From Hofstenia miamia (lineage: Eukaryota > Xenacoelomorpha > Acoela > Hofsteniidae), in NCBI GenBank assembly GCA_900660155.1, contig CABFPE010000167.1:1151854-1215853 (forward strand): DNA of 64,000 nucleotides, given 5' to 3'. Positions 10,920 through 21,559 of this stretch are shown piece by piece. The position numbers were made by a program, and so were the translations under genes. Below the pieces are notes generated by a model that searched no databases, was not told where the DNA came from, and was given only the letters and a program-made list of their open reading frames with translations. Position 1 is the stretch's first letter; each line of letters opens with the position of its first letter.

Positions 10920-10990
10920 GTTCCCCGAGCTGAGAGGGATACCAGCATGAAGCTGTGAGATGCAAGGATAATAATAATAATAATAATAAC
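8030..10990 (+). mobile_element. R4/Dong-like non-LTR retrotransposon, nearly full length
   Basis: A site-preferring LINE with one long ORF and a 3' end in a TAA array (10970-10988). The known Dong element of Bombyx inserts in TAA repeats, and this 3' junction agrees. The 5' end is probably truncated: coding sequence begins in mid-protein at about 8030 without a Met and abuts the CR1-like RT. Between ORF stop (10919) and the TAA array is a short 3' UTR of about 50 bases. The ORF has no stop or frameshift over 2.9 kb and is purine-rich on the coding strand, unlike the AT-rich decayed elements around it. This suggests a recent insertion. Confidence 0.85.
10964..10990. repeat. TAA microsatellite at LINE junction
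   Basis: Seven or so ATA/TAA units run from the R4 3' UTR into AACCAAAGC. Read on the other strand it is a TTA array that forms the tail of the minus-strand LINE next door, which ends AATAAATTTGCTTTGG before the array. Two LINE 3' ends therefore meet at one microsatellite. Confidence 0.85.
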
Positions 10991-11575
10991 CAAAGCAAAT
11001 TTATTGCTCAATGTATACAAAAAATCTACAAACTAACAAGTGACAAAAGAAAAATAAAATATAAGCAAATATTTAACTACAAATCAATATGTACAATATA
11101 TACTAATATAATCAATGTTTGTGTAGGTGCTCAATGTTGGATGTATGTTTCGAATGCATGAAGTGTATTACCGTCCCCTAATGTATGCTGTTTTATTAGA
11201 AGAAATTGTTTCAATTTTTTTCTATTCGCGTTTCATAATCTAAATTATTCCACAATTTAATTGATATATGATGAAAGCCATTAGAATTTTTATCTAAACA
11301 CAGAAATTTTTGCGATCGCTCATTTAATTTAATATAGTCATTAAGGAAAAGGAGAGATGTTTGCAGAGATTTGAATTTAAATAATTTAGATAGCATATGC
11401 AGATGAATTTGGTAGAACGGAGATAATATTTTATATTTATTACGATATACTGATGCTTCATCATGCTTTTGTGCAAAGTTTAGAGTTTTTATACACCAAT
11501 TAAATGTCTTTGATAATAGCATACGATGTTTTGAATTTAGGTTAGTAAAAGAAAGGAACAATATTGAAAATGAAA
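10985..11575 (-). mobile_element. 3' tail of a CR1/Jockey-like LINE
   Basis: Minus-strand frame at 11561-11211 ends in SIKLWNNLDYETRIEKN, the pattern typical of the extreme C-terminus of LINE ORF2 (a basic segment, then KLWN(S/N)L, then a stop). A 3' UTR of about 200 bases follows and ends with AATAAATTTGC and a TTA array. Only about 115 codons remain, so the copy is strongly 5'-truncated, as is usual for target-primed insertion. The remaining frame is uninterrupted. Confidence 0.7.
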
Positions 11576-11588
11576 CAAGGTCGCATCC

Positions 11589-11985
11589 ATGAAATTAATG
11601 TTTATGGAAGCTTTTACTAGAACAGAGCTGGAAGAACTGCTAAAGCCATACAATCAATTGGCCGTCGATGTGGAATGTATTACATCAAAAGTAGAGATGA
11701 AAGACCAAATTCAGATAAAAATGAGTAGAAGAGGGTTAACACAGAGTTTTTGGGAGACATTGAAAGACAGTAAGATGAACTACCCAGCAACCATTGGACT
11801 GGCGATCGCACTGACAACAAAAATCCTCATCCCGATGATACTTCGGAGATAGAGGGTACCCAAAGACGTGAAAATAGCAAAAGCATTCCTACATGAATGC
11901 AAAACCTACGTGAACACAAAAGAGCGAGCTAAAACAATAATCGACAAAGAGGATTATAGAAGATCGAAAGCTAACTACAATGGTT
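11589..11985 (+). CDS. Unrecognised 87-aa frame and decayed extension
   Basis: Reads FTRTELEELLKPYNQL through LTQSFWETLKDSKM to a stop at 11852, then continues in a protein-like way (VPKDVKIAKAFLHECKTYV, ERAKTIIDKEDYRRSKANY) in a shifted frame. The composition is charged and amphipathic, and I do not recognise a family. It lies between a LINE tail and an R4 fragment, so it may be part of an element ORF rather than a host gene. No promoter or splice sites are evident. Confidence 0.3.
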
Positions 11986-12088
11986 AATAGAATAAAGCAG
12001 TTGATATAAGTACATCCCAACCCGCAATTAACAAAGAATTATAGTCGAAAGGAATTAATCGATTTACTTTAGAGCTTGGTAGCGGATG

Positions 12089-12576
12089 CTACAATCTAGG
12101 TTGCTCTTCTACATATTCCTTTAGCCCTAGTGCTTCTGCTTCTACAGTTTCCGCGACACTTAGCAGACCTTTCCCTCCTTTATGCCTTGCCATGTACAAC
12201 CTATCTACATCTCCATTTAAGTGGAATACTCTCTCTGCTGCTAGTATCTTCCTTGTCTCCCTGTCTAATTCCCTCAGTTCATTTTGTTCCAACTAACTAT
12301 TCCGGCCGAATATCTCAACACTGGTATTGCCCATGTATTAATTGCTTTTATACTATTCTGCCCATTCAATGCTGACTTCTGTAGTATCTTCTTTACTCTC
12401 CTCTTGTATTCTTTCCTTAGCCTCATCTTCATTTCCTCATGATCTGTTCTGTCTTTCTCTATCACACCTAAGTACTTGTACCCCTCTTTAACTTCCTCAA
12501 TCTTATCCCCACTCGCACTGCTCGTCCTCAAACCATCCCCATCCACACACTTGCCCCTAGTCATTGTCACTGTCAC
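12089..12576 (-). mobile_element. Internal fragment of an R4/Dong-like LINE
   Basis: Minus-strand copy of the part of the R4 element that follows the YMDD box: VTMTRGKCVDGDGL, VKEGYKYLGVIEKDRTD, LNGQNSIKAINTWAIP, RETRKILAAERVFHLNG, YVEEQP. It closely matches residues about 528-680 of the intact copy at 8-10.9 kb, with one shift near 12290 and small changes. It lacks both the 5' and 3' ends of the element, unlike an ordinary 5'-truncated LINE, and was probably carried here by rearrangement or trimmed by later insertions. Confidence 0.9.
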
Positions 12577-12579
12577 TTA

Positions 12580-13058
12580 CTTGCATAGGTAGAGCAGAAC
12601 TCGCTTGTAAATTTCCGTTTTCATTAAAGAATTTTATATTTGTGCTGTTAAAAGTTTGAAGGAAGCAATGACAGCATTTACTATAGCAATGGCATGATAT
12701 TTCAAGACAGCAAGATTTAAGAGTTTTCTCATTAAAATCCGACATACAAAATGTGAATATAATAAGGAAAATTTAATTCTTCTTCTTCTGGTCTTCTATT
12801 TGAAAAATAAGTTAACGTACACTGCCACAAACGCAACCAATTACTCTTTATGATAAGAAAGTAATCCGCGTTTAATGAGACTTGTATTTTGACAACTCAA
12901 CTCATCTTTAGCAAAATGCCTAATATATCAAATGATATATTACTGCTTGCATTACATTAGCGTCCAGAAGAACTTCAATTGGTTGAGAGTCTAATGGTCC
13001 ACAATAATCTGAAGTCCACCTTCATTTAAAGATGTTTGCAAAGCTTGTATTTATGGCT
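12580..13058. other. No recognised gene; possible P-element C-terminal remnant
   Basis: A minus-strand frame at 12745-12557 (MSDFNEKTLKSCC, then several Cys and His) lies downstream of the P-like C-terminal piece at 13370-13059 on the same strand. It could be part of the same decayed transposase, but no motif proves it. Confidence 0.3.
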
Positions 13059-13370
13059 TCAATCTACTTCATTTGGCAACCCTGTTAAACGGAGAAGCAA
13101 CATTGACTTGTCAATTCTAGAGGTTTCCAAAATATTCTTCAGCGAAATGTGGTACTTACCAGCACAATACTCTCTAAAATGCGAGAAAAGTTCTTCAATA
13201 GTGTCACCATTGAGGACATCAAGGACATATGGATGTTTATAAAATTGATCAGCAGTAATTAGATGCTTTGTCAAAGAAAGAAGACAATTACATAATCTAT
13301 ACAGAGCCATAGCAGTAACTTTAGTTAAAGAACGGCTACTGTTGGATGTTGAAACAGGACTCATAAACAT
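13059..13370 (-). pseudogene. THAP/P-element-type transposase, C-terminal fragment
   Basis: The 103-residue minus frame contains HPYVLDVLNGDTIEELF followed by SHFREYCAGKYHISLKN and ILETSRIDKSM. This lines up with the plus-strand fragment at 17330-17470 (FEYVLLGKLQSDNLESCF, STYRQRSSRNYFVSVNQ). Both follow the pattern of the conserved C-terminal domain of P-element and THAP9-like transposases (a YVL...D.LE..F...R...G.Y.VS...V...E pattern). Little else of the element is recognisable nearby. The assignment rests on this pattern only. Confidence 0.6.
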
Positions 13371-13583
13371 TGCAAACTTTCCTAATTTAGATAACCATTG
13401 TAGTCGTTAGTCCAATAGCACATCCAGAGGAGGGAACTGTGGTAACGTTCACCCCTCAACAGACTACAGATGCTTCCATTCATTCTCATGAAAATTAGGC
13501 AGCGGACTCTGAGATAAACACACTGGACTGGAACAATAAATCAATCGCCTATTTCAAACAAACAATTGAGGACTATTGCTAAC

Positions 13584-14309
13584 TAGCAGGGGTACCCGGC
13601 GTTGCCCGGGGTATTTGAAAAGTAAAAGACGATAATATGTTTTAGTAAAGATATTTATTCTAATTTTTCAAATTTTTTTTGCACTGTAATTCACTAAGTA
13701 AAGATCACTTGATGTGTACTCTTTGAGTGTCACAGGTCAACTGAATGGCCTTGAAAGTTTTTTGTCCTTTTATATGTTTTAAAAAACGTTTTTTGTCCTT
13801 TTATATGTTTTAAAAAACGTTTTTTGTCCTTTTATATGTTTTAAAAAACGTTTTTTGAAGTATGACTCACTAACCTAAATTTTGGTGCACCTATAAAAGA
13901 CCTGATATATAAAAGATCTATCATCAAAAAATTAACTATCAGTTTAGGATTTTTATTCAAAGAGTAAGGAAGTCCTTTGGAAACTAAAATACTTACTTCA
14001 TAGAAAAAATAACCATTTTGACCCGACCTACTAAGCCCCCCTCCCCCCGGGACCCCCATTTTGACCCCCCAAAAATCCCACTGTGAAAGTGAGTTCCTAT
14101 GTAAAGTTTGGTGGCAAATTGCAGTTAATAACAGTGAAAATCGCAAAAAATGACCCCCCGGGACCCCCCCTGGGACCCCCATTTTGACCCCCCTAAAACC
14201 TTCCCAGGGTGATAGGGAGTCACCATGCAAAGTTTGGTGACAATCCGCCCAGTAGTTTAGGCGTGCATAGCGCACATACAGACGACAATTCAATTTTATA
14301 GTTATAGAT
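13584..14309. repeat. CCCGGCGTTGCCCGGG-type dispersed repeat
   Basis: Starts with GGTACCCGGCGTTGCCCGGG and ends near TTTTATAGTTATAGATT. This opening is a hallmark I recognise from a non-coding repeat class found in many invertebrate genomes; its superfamily is not certain to me. Inside are three exact 31-bp tandem units (13757-13850). There is also a second duplication, in which a C-run block (GACCCCCATTTTGACCCCCC), a short spacer and AAAGTTTGGTG occur twice (14048-14115 and 14163-14245). GC-rich islands contrast with the AT-rich surroundings. No coding function is evident. Confidence 0.65.
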
Positions 14310-14399
14310 TGGTTTGAATGGATTAATTTCACGATTACAATAGCACAAACAGAAAGTCATCACGCATGTGACTCATTTCTAATTGCAATTTCAACCAAC

Positions 14400-14613
14400 A
14401 TGGTTAACTCTTGTGTAGCTCCTGGTTGCTCGAGCGCATACAGACCTTACAAAAAAGCATTTTACATTAAATTGTTTCCTGTTAAAGGACAAAGATCTCC
14501 TTTCAAAATGGCTTCACAATCTGCCACGCCACAACTTTGTAGCAAGCATTTCACTAAGAATGATTTTGCAAAAGCGCGCACTGATTCAGACAAGGGTCGA
14601 GCAACTAAGAGAG
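14400..14613 (+). pseudogene. THAP zinc-finger exon of a P-element-like transposase
   Basis: Starts at ATG 14400 and reads MVNSCVAPGCSSAY, FYIKLFPVK and QLCSKHFTKNDF. The spacing of Cys5, Cys10, Cys48 and His51 matches the C2CH zinc-binding THAP domain that binds element ends in P-type transposases. The Trp usual in the middle of THAP is not seen. The exon ends with a strong donor (AG then GTAAGT at 14614). The following coding region at 15549 begins with a THAP-protein-like AVPTQFPNLPRYL segment. Together they look like a two-exon transposase gene. Confidence 0.75.
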
Positions 14614-15548
14614 GTAAGTTTTTACTGTAAGAACTATGTTCCATTAATAATTTATATTTTATGCTTTCCATTAAGTTATCTTAAGCATTTTAAAGTATAT
14701 ATTTTACTGTTTAACACTTACCTTCTCTAATGTTCTTAACTAACTGCCAAATTTCAATGCAATGTGGACTCTTATATACTAAAATTATATTGCAATTGTG
14801 TATAGTAAACAATGATAACAAACTAAGAACTAATTGAATTTTATTTTTTAAATGTTGTAGTTAATACTTAAGCAAGCTTAACTTTACGTCTGTTACTAAT
14901 TAACACTATGTAGAAGAGCCAAGTTGTCAATTGTTCCATTTATATAATTCTTTCTGTGATAATAAATATATTTGGAATGGAATTTCCATAAATCTTCTGA
15001 CTTTTAGTATTTTGTAAGTAAAATTTTTTTGTGAATATCAATGTTTAAAAATAATGCTTGGAAAGTCCAGGTATTTCTAGACTCGAACTATCCTTTCCAT
15101 TTAAATTGTTAAGGAAATCATTTATTTATTCTTTGATAATCAGTTGTATTTAAAATTATTATACAAATAATAAGTTTTACATTTCGAAGCAAGCAATGAC
15201 ACAACTTTTTCATTCAGACTAAATGAACTCAAAGCATTCACTTAGCTAGTACCTTTTCATTTCAGTTAGTCTGAATTAAGTAAACAAAAATTCAGATGCT
15301 TTTATGCCCCTAGAGTAGGAACTAATTGAACTTATTAATTAATGAGTGAAAAGAACTTCTGCTTCAGTAATAAGTATTTTTTGGTTGGATATAAAACACT
15401 ACTAGTCTGTAACTTCTATTAAAATTCACAACATTATGTTGATTTTTAGTATTGGATTCATAGTGTGTGAACTTATATCTTTCAAAATTATTGTGTTGAA
15501 TTTAAGCTTTGTATTTGATAAATGGATACTTATTATTTATAAATTAGG
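14614..15548 (+). other. Intron of the THAP/P-like transposase gene
   Basis: AT-rich and non-coding, bounded by GTAAGT at 14614 and an AG (AAATTAG) ending at 15548. No other feature is seen in it. Confidence 0.5.
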
Positions 15549-17960
15549 CAGTCTAAGGAAAATGATGCTATGAAAAGCAGCTGTTCCTACCCAATTTCCT
15601 AATTTGCCCCGTTATTTAAATATTCAGCAAGCAAAGCCACGTCAAACTACATTAGCAACATCCTCAAAGCGACATGAAAAAGAAGTAGAGACACTAGAAG
15701 AACTGTGCAGCGAATTTCTTAATAATGACCTTGTGAAAGATCTGCATGAACTACACTTAAAAATTAAATCGTCTGTGTTGCCCTTGGGTTTTATTATCAG
15801 TGATATATTATGTTCACAGAATTTTCCATACTTTTTATCTAACTACTTTAAGTCCTATAAAATTCTTAATTATTTCACTCATTGGTGCTCTATGAAAGTG
15901 AATGTATCATAAAATTCGTTGTAACTTGTAATAATGGCGTTATTGCAAATAGTGACTTACGCCCCTTGTTACAGTCTAGGCTAATCATCTCAAAGGATTC
16001 AGAGGTTTTAAATAGTCTTGCTTATCTTAAGTCTTTTTCTGATGATAAGTCCATCTCAGATTCTTTAAATTTTTTAATTCATCATGCTGTTGATCTTCTT
16101 ACATTGTATTGTGAACTATGCACAGATGAAGCTGTTTCTAGCAGAGTAGAGTTTTTAATTGAACAAATTAAACTTTCAAACGTTAACCACAATCAGCGCC
16201 GATATTCATCATCCTTGATAACACTTAGCTATATGCCGCATTCTCATAGTGCTAACGCCTATGAATATCTCCTTGATAGAGATTTACTTTCACTAACTAC
16301 ACCAAGATATTTATGCAAAATCAGTAAAGGAACTGCAAATCTTGATGTCAAGAAATACCTTCAGCTCCGTGTTCCAAATTAAGTGACCAACAAAAAATTG
16401 TCGTTATGATAGGAGATGAGATTTACTCATCCCAACAATGCTAATGTTATAGTGGCAGGTTTCAAGGTTTAACCGGTAATGGTGAGTTAGTCAAGACCAT
16501 ACATTTTTTTATGATATCATCTTGTAGTTCACATTACAGAGATGTTGTGCAAATGTTGCCTTGTTGTAAACTTGACAGCAAATCATTATTGAACATGTTT
16601 CTTGATGTGTACAAATTGCTTATTAGTTGCAATTTTATAGTGGTTTTGATTACCATACTGTAAACAGAGCTTTGTATTCAATTTTAGGCAATGGAGCTTT
16701 GCTGCCATGTGTAAGTTTAAAGCCATTCGATATTGAAAATGAGCAGTTCTTTCTTTTGTTTGACTCTGTGCATAATATAAAAATATATACAACATATTTC
16801 AGAGAAAAAAATTGTTAGATTTTCCTTCATTTGTAACTTTAGTCAATCATTTACAGCCAATTTTGATCACATTATTAAGTTGTATGAATAGAAAAACAAA
16901 AGTCTCTAAAAATTGCACATGAGCTTAGTCCAATTTGCTTTAATCCTAAAAATATTCAAAGGGCTTCCATAAAATTCGCTCTAAGTATTTTCTGTGAAAG
17001 TACCTTAGCAGGACTAAATATTACAGCATTTCAGAAAACTTGGAATTTCAAGGTACAATAACATTCATTGAAATCTTTCTTCAGTTACGGAAAATTCAAA
17101 ATGTTAAGACTCCTTTTAAAGGATTGCACCATCGTGATAAGTTTTGTGATCCTATACGAACTGTCTCAGATGAAAATCTCCATTTCTTAACTAAATTCTT
17201 AAGATGGATTGATGCTTGGCAGTCTTCAATTATGAGCATAAACGGACTCATGAAACATTTACGGCTGTAGCCACTACGTGCAAGGCAACTGTTTTACTGG
17301 CGCAGCATCTGCTTGAAAAATATAAATTTGAATACGTTTTGTTAGGAAAACTGCAGTCCGATAATCTTGAATCATGCTTTTCTACCTACCGTCAACGATC
17401 TAGTAGAAATTATTTTGTTTCCGTAAATCAACTTTTTGAAACGGAGAAAACTATTAAGGTTATTTCATTGCTTGCAAAATCTGGTTTTGATTTAAAGTAT
17501 TGTGATAAACAGATTTGATCTTAGAAACCACACAACATTGTTCAAATAATGAAAATCTTCAAGAAATTATATCTGTAATTGAATTGGATGCTATAGATAA
17601 TATTTCAAATGTTGATAAAAACGTTATTTATTATGTTGCATGATATATTTCTTTTGGGCTCTCAAAGCAGACGTCATGTGATTCCTGCAGACAGCTTCTG
17701 ACTAATTCGTCGGATAAACTTGATCAATTTGATGATTACTTTTCTTTGATTGATCGCGGCAGCCTTACAATATCTAGCTTATATGTTTATGAAATCGTAA
17801 TTCTGTTTGGCACATCTTTCAGCAACTTCATTCTCAATCTTTACTCGTAAGTCATGTTCTTAATGAATCTTGTCGATCTGATTTCTTTCTAAAGAACTGC
17901 TCAGCATTTTCTGAAATGCAACATTTAGAAATAGAATCTTGCAGTATTTGTTGTAAAGTG
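15549..17960 (+). pseudogene. P-element-like (THAP9-type) transposase body, decayed
   Basis: Successive pieces on the plus strand, with several stops and shifts. First comes AVPTQFPNLPRYL and a coiled-coil-like stretch (EKEVETLEELCSEF). Next is the central domain with YSSSLITLSYMPHSHSANAYEYL (in P/THAP9 proteins: RYS...L..L...SP.AY.Y...), then GDEIYSSQ near 16410, which fits the catalytic-domain motif (DE.Y). After that come GLHHRDKFCDPI and THETFTAVATTCK, and the C-terminal FEYVLLGKLQSDNLESCF with STYRQRSSRNYF. The last recognisable coding (SCSICCKVFFKL) ends at the insertion of a terminal-inverted-repeat element at 17975. The gene is a dead DNA-transposon transposase and belongs with the THAP exon upstream. 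Confidence 0.75.
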
Positions 17961-17974
17961 TTTTTTAAACTTAT

Positions 17975-19462
17975 TGGGTGCGTTCGCGCAACGCACCGGT
18001 TTTGCACTAAGTGTCAACTAGAGCATTCGCGCATCCACCGGTTTGCATTTTCAGTGCCCACTGAAACCCAACTGTAAACAGCGGAAAGGTTTGTTTACTT
18101 AACAATTAAATTTCGTGCACACTACATTCGCGGTGGCAGCGGTAGTCAACCTAATTTACTCTTAGCCAATCAAATGTTGCTTATTAACAAGCTCCTTTCT
18201 TATTCGCCTATTACTAAGACGATTTATCGACCTAAAAAATTTAAAAGTTTGTTTTTGTTAAATACGTAATTTTTTACCTAAAGATTAGTATTTAGCACCT
18301 ATATAGATTTTTTTTGCATACAGCGCACAGTGTATGCATTTCAAAATTTNNNNNNNNNNNNNNNNNNNNNNNNNNNNNNNNNNNNNNNNNNNNNNNNNNN
18401 NNNNNNNNNNNNNNNNNNNNNNNNNNNNNNNNNNNNNNNNNNNNNNNNNNNNNNNNNNNNNNNNNNNNNNNNNNNNNNNNNNNNNNNNNNNNNNNNNNNN
18501 NNNNNNNNNNNNNNNNNNNNNNNNNNNNNNNNNNNNNNNNNNNNNNNNNNNNNNNNNNNNNNNNNNNNNNNNNNNNNNNNNNNNNNNNNNNNNNNNNNNN
18601 NNNNNNNNNNNNNNNNNNNNNNNNNNNNNNNNNNNNNNNNNNNNNNNNNNNNNNNNNNNNNNNNNNNNNNNNNNNNNNNNNNNNNNNNNNNNNNNNNNNN
18701 NNNNNNNNNNNNNNNNNNNNNNNNNNNNNNNNNNNNNNNNNNNNNNNNNNNNNNNNNNNNNNNNNNNNNNNNNNNNNNNNNNNNNNNNNNNNNNNNNNNN
18801 NNNNNNNNNNNNNNNNNNNNNNNNNNNNNNNNNNNNNNNNNNNNNNNNNNNNNNNNNNNNNNNNNNNNNNNNNNNNNNNNNNNNNNNNNNNNNNNNNNNN
18901 NNNNNNNNNNNNNNNNNNNNNNNNNNNNNNNNNNNNNNNNNNNNNNNNNNNNNNNNNNNNNNNNNNNNNNNNNNNNNNNNNNNNNNNAAAATACAAATTT
19001 TACGAACATCTATATTACTGTACTATTAAAATATCAGAAATATCAAAAATATCTTGATATGTTAGATAAAAAACAGATTGATATATTTATATTTTTAAAA
19101 ATGTATTATTATACCAATCCCTCGTTAAAATTGAAATTTTCTGTTTCCTTAGCTAATTATTCAAGGTTATGCAAATAGATGGGGTGTTATAAATTTACAT
19201 ATGTCAAATAATTCTTCAATTTTTGACTTTTTATAAAATTTAATTGATTTCAGCCAAACCCAACTAAAAAGCGAATCAGTTGGCGTTTCGTGCACACTGA
19301 TTTTGCAAACCGGTGGATTGCGCGAATGCTCCAGTTGACGCTGAGTGCAAAACCGGTGGATTGCGCGAATAGGTTGGTAAACAACGGAATGCTATCGCGA
19401 ATACGTTGACAACTGAAAGCCAACTATTCAGTTGTGCCGGTTTGCGATCGCGAACGCACCCA
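17975..19462. mobile_element. DNA element with 14-bp terminal inverted repeats and TTAT target duplication
   Basis: The left end is TGGGTGCGTTCGCG and the right end is CGCGAACGCACCCA, a perfect 14-bp inverted repeat. TTAT lies directly outside on both sides (17971-17974 and 19463-19466). Subterminal regions carry repeated CACCGGTTT and GCGCGAATGCTCCA motifs in inverted orientation. The element interrupts the P-like transposase remnant. 638 internal bases are unknown, so whether it encodes a transposase cannot be judged; the visible parts are non-coding. The superfamily is not assigned. Confidence 0.75.
18350..18987. other. Assembly gap, 638 N
   Basis: A run of N inside the terminal-inverted-repeat element; frames drawn through it have no meaning. 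Confidence 0.99.
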
Positions 19463-19979
19463 TTATGCTTTGTTTACATAGCGCGATGTTACTCACTTTA
19501 GTATTTATTAAAGTCTGTTAATGCACTAACCATCATAGTTTATTAATATGCCCTGTGTGGTCGTTTTCAGTTTTCCACTGATTTAATAATAATTTAGCAC
19601 TCATTTATTTTTTAGTGTTCATTTTCGAAGTCATTTAAACTAAGAATAGCATTTCTTTTGATGATATCGACAAATAGCATTTTGATATTTTTGTTACTGT
19701 ATACGTGAATGGAACTGGAAAGGAACATATTCCTCATTTCTTACTCGTTGTTGAGTAATCATTTTTACATGAGGCAATCATTTCGGTGTTATCCAAGAAT
19801 CGCAAAATTTTGTTGGATAGATGGTCACGGATGCAAGAAGCTATGTGATTTCTGTCGTTATTGGAATGCACCCATAAGACGGATGTTATTCTGGAGCATG
19901 GTGATGCTATGCGAACTTCTGTAGTTTTGTAAAAGACAGAAAGGAAATAATTGAACGGGAATTTGTATATTTGGTAACT

Positions 19980-20926
19980 TTACGTTCTTTATGATTGTCT
20001 TTGAGCTGATTATGAATTACCCAATTTTCGGACGTTGACCAAAATTACCTCATCTGTTGCAAAACTCAATAATGATGAATTTTGTAAGAAACTCTTCTTA
20101 ACGTGTACTAACAAGCAATGGTCTTGCATTTGAATGGTTGATGAGCTTTTGTCAAACCCGCTTTGAAATATCACGGTGGGCCTACATTTGGACTTGCTGA
20201 TAATCAGGCTGATAATTCTTTAGCTAACCACATGCTCTGCTTCAACTTCAAATGCATGCATGGTAGACCACAATTTGTATATCGTATTATTCCTGTTTGT
20301 ATAATTGGATGCTGCATTTCAAACTTTTCAGTGCTTAAACGTAATGAATATAGTTCTATCAAGCAAAGGCCATGTTCTTGCGGTTATTGTTGATGACAAC
20401 CCCGTGAATCAATCATTCATACGTTCCCTAAGTTTTGATGATTTTCGTGGTTATCAGTTGATCGATCCACATACCTCCTTTTTGACTATGTTCATATATT
20501 CAAATGTATTAGAAACAACTGGCCAACGGAGACATCAGGTGAACTGGAGTATATGCTTCATGGCAAGTGGATAGTCGAAGTCTATAAATTAGACTCAAAT
20601 TCAGTAGTGAGACTATTCAAGCTTTCTCAACCTGCTATATATCCAACTCCTATTGAGAGACAAAAAGTCAATTTATGTGATGAAGCTATTGTTTCTGTAC
20701 AGTCATACAGACCTCTTGACAATGATGTTGAATGAACAATTGTTTTTGGCAGACTTATAACAGATTTTTGGAAAATTATAAATGTCCGTCGGCGTGGGTC
20801 AGATGTGGTGTCCCAATATCCTCAGTTATATGCTCAGAATCACATCATCAGCTTACAACCTTGCTGCATCTAGCAGCTTTGTCAGATGCAATGACAGCTC
20901 CAGTAAAAGCATGCAACATTTTCTAA
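19980..20926 (+). pseudogene. Second THAP9/P-like transposase fragment, catalytic part
   Basis: Plus-strand pieces in shifting frames. They read ALKYHGGPTFGLADNQADNS, FKCMHGRPQFVYRIIPV, GHVLAVIVDDNPVNQSFIRS, LIDPHTSFLTMF, an NNWPTETSGELEY-type segment, HGKWIVEVYKLDS, VRLFKLSQPAIYPTPIERQK and ATFSK before a stop. This is the RNase-H-like core and downstream region of THAP/P transposases: the G..FG...N....A...L.F..K...G.P.FV..I.PV block and the DN..VN..F block. It differs enough in sequence from the 15.5-18 kb copy to be a separate family or insertion. At least five breaks. Confidence 0.75.
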
Positions 20927-21559
20927 ATAATAGCAGTCTTTGAGAATGTTGAGGTCGATGAAAGAGACATCCTAAAAGGTTTAGAACTAGGATAGATAAT
21001 GTTTTTTGTTATGCTTGCTTAAATTTGTTGATTTGTTTCAAATATACAGAATTAATGTAATGTATTCAATATTTTAATAATATTACTGCCTTAACAACGC
21101 CTATTAGTAGTTTAATACGTCGGCCTCCAGTAAAAACTGTAATGTGTATGGGTTCAAGGCCTTTAGTTAAGAGAGCCATGGTTCTACTCTATGTCTGCAG
21201 GAGTAGGCAATTCTTAATTAGAATTGCAATTATTGTAATAATTGGAAATCGATTAATGTATTGCATAAAAAACTGCCAATAATTGCCAATTATTTAAGAT
21301 TGTGTAAAAACGTTCTCACTTACAGTTGATAATCTTGCTGAAACATGTAGTTAAAACCTGATTCCAGAAGCATTGTTGTCCTGTCGAGTAAATTTATATA
21401 GTATTCGCTGTTGAATATATTTCCCAAAAATATACTATGCTTCCATCATTGAATTCACCGTTTTTTGTAATTTGAAGGCTTAACATTAATGTTATTTCAC
21501 ACCATTGTGATATTCTATGAAGCACCTCCAGTTGTGATTTCAAACCTCCCCAACCACGG
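20927..21559. other. No recognised gene
   Basis: AT-rich spacer between the P-like fragment and the pogo-like fragment. I see nothing with coding character here. Confidence 0.4.

Noticed and set aside
18292-19178. Long frames across the N run
   Set aside because: Made almost wholly of unknown bases.
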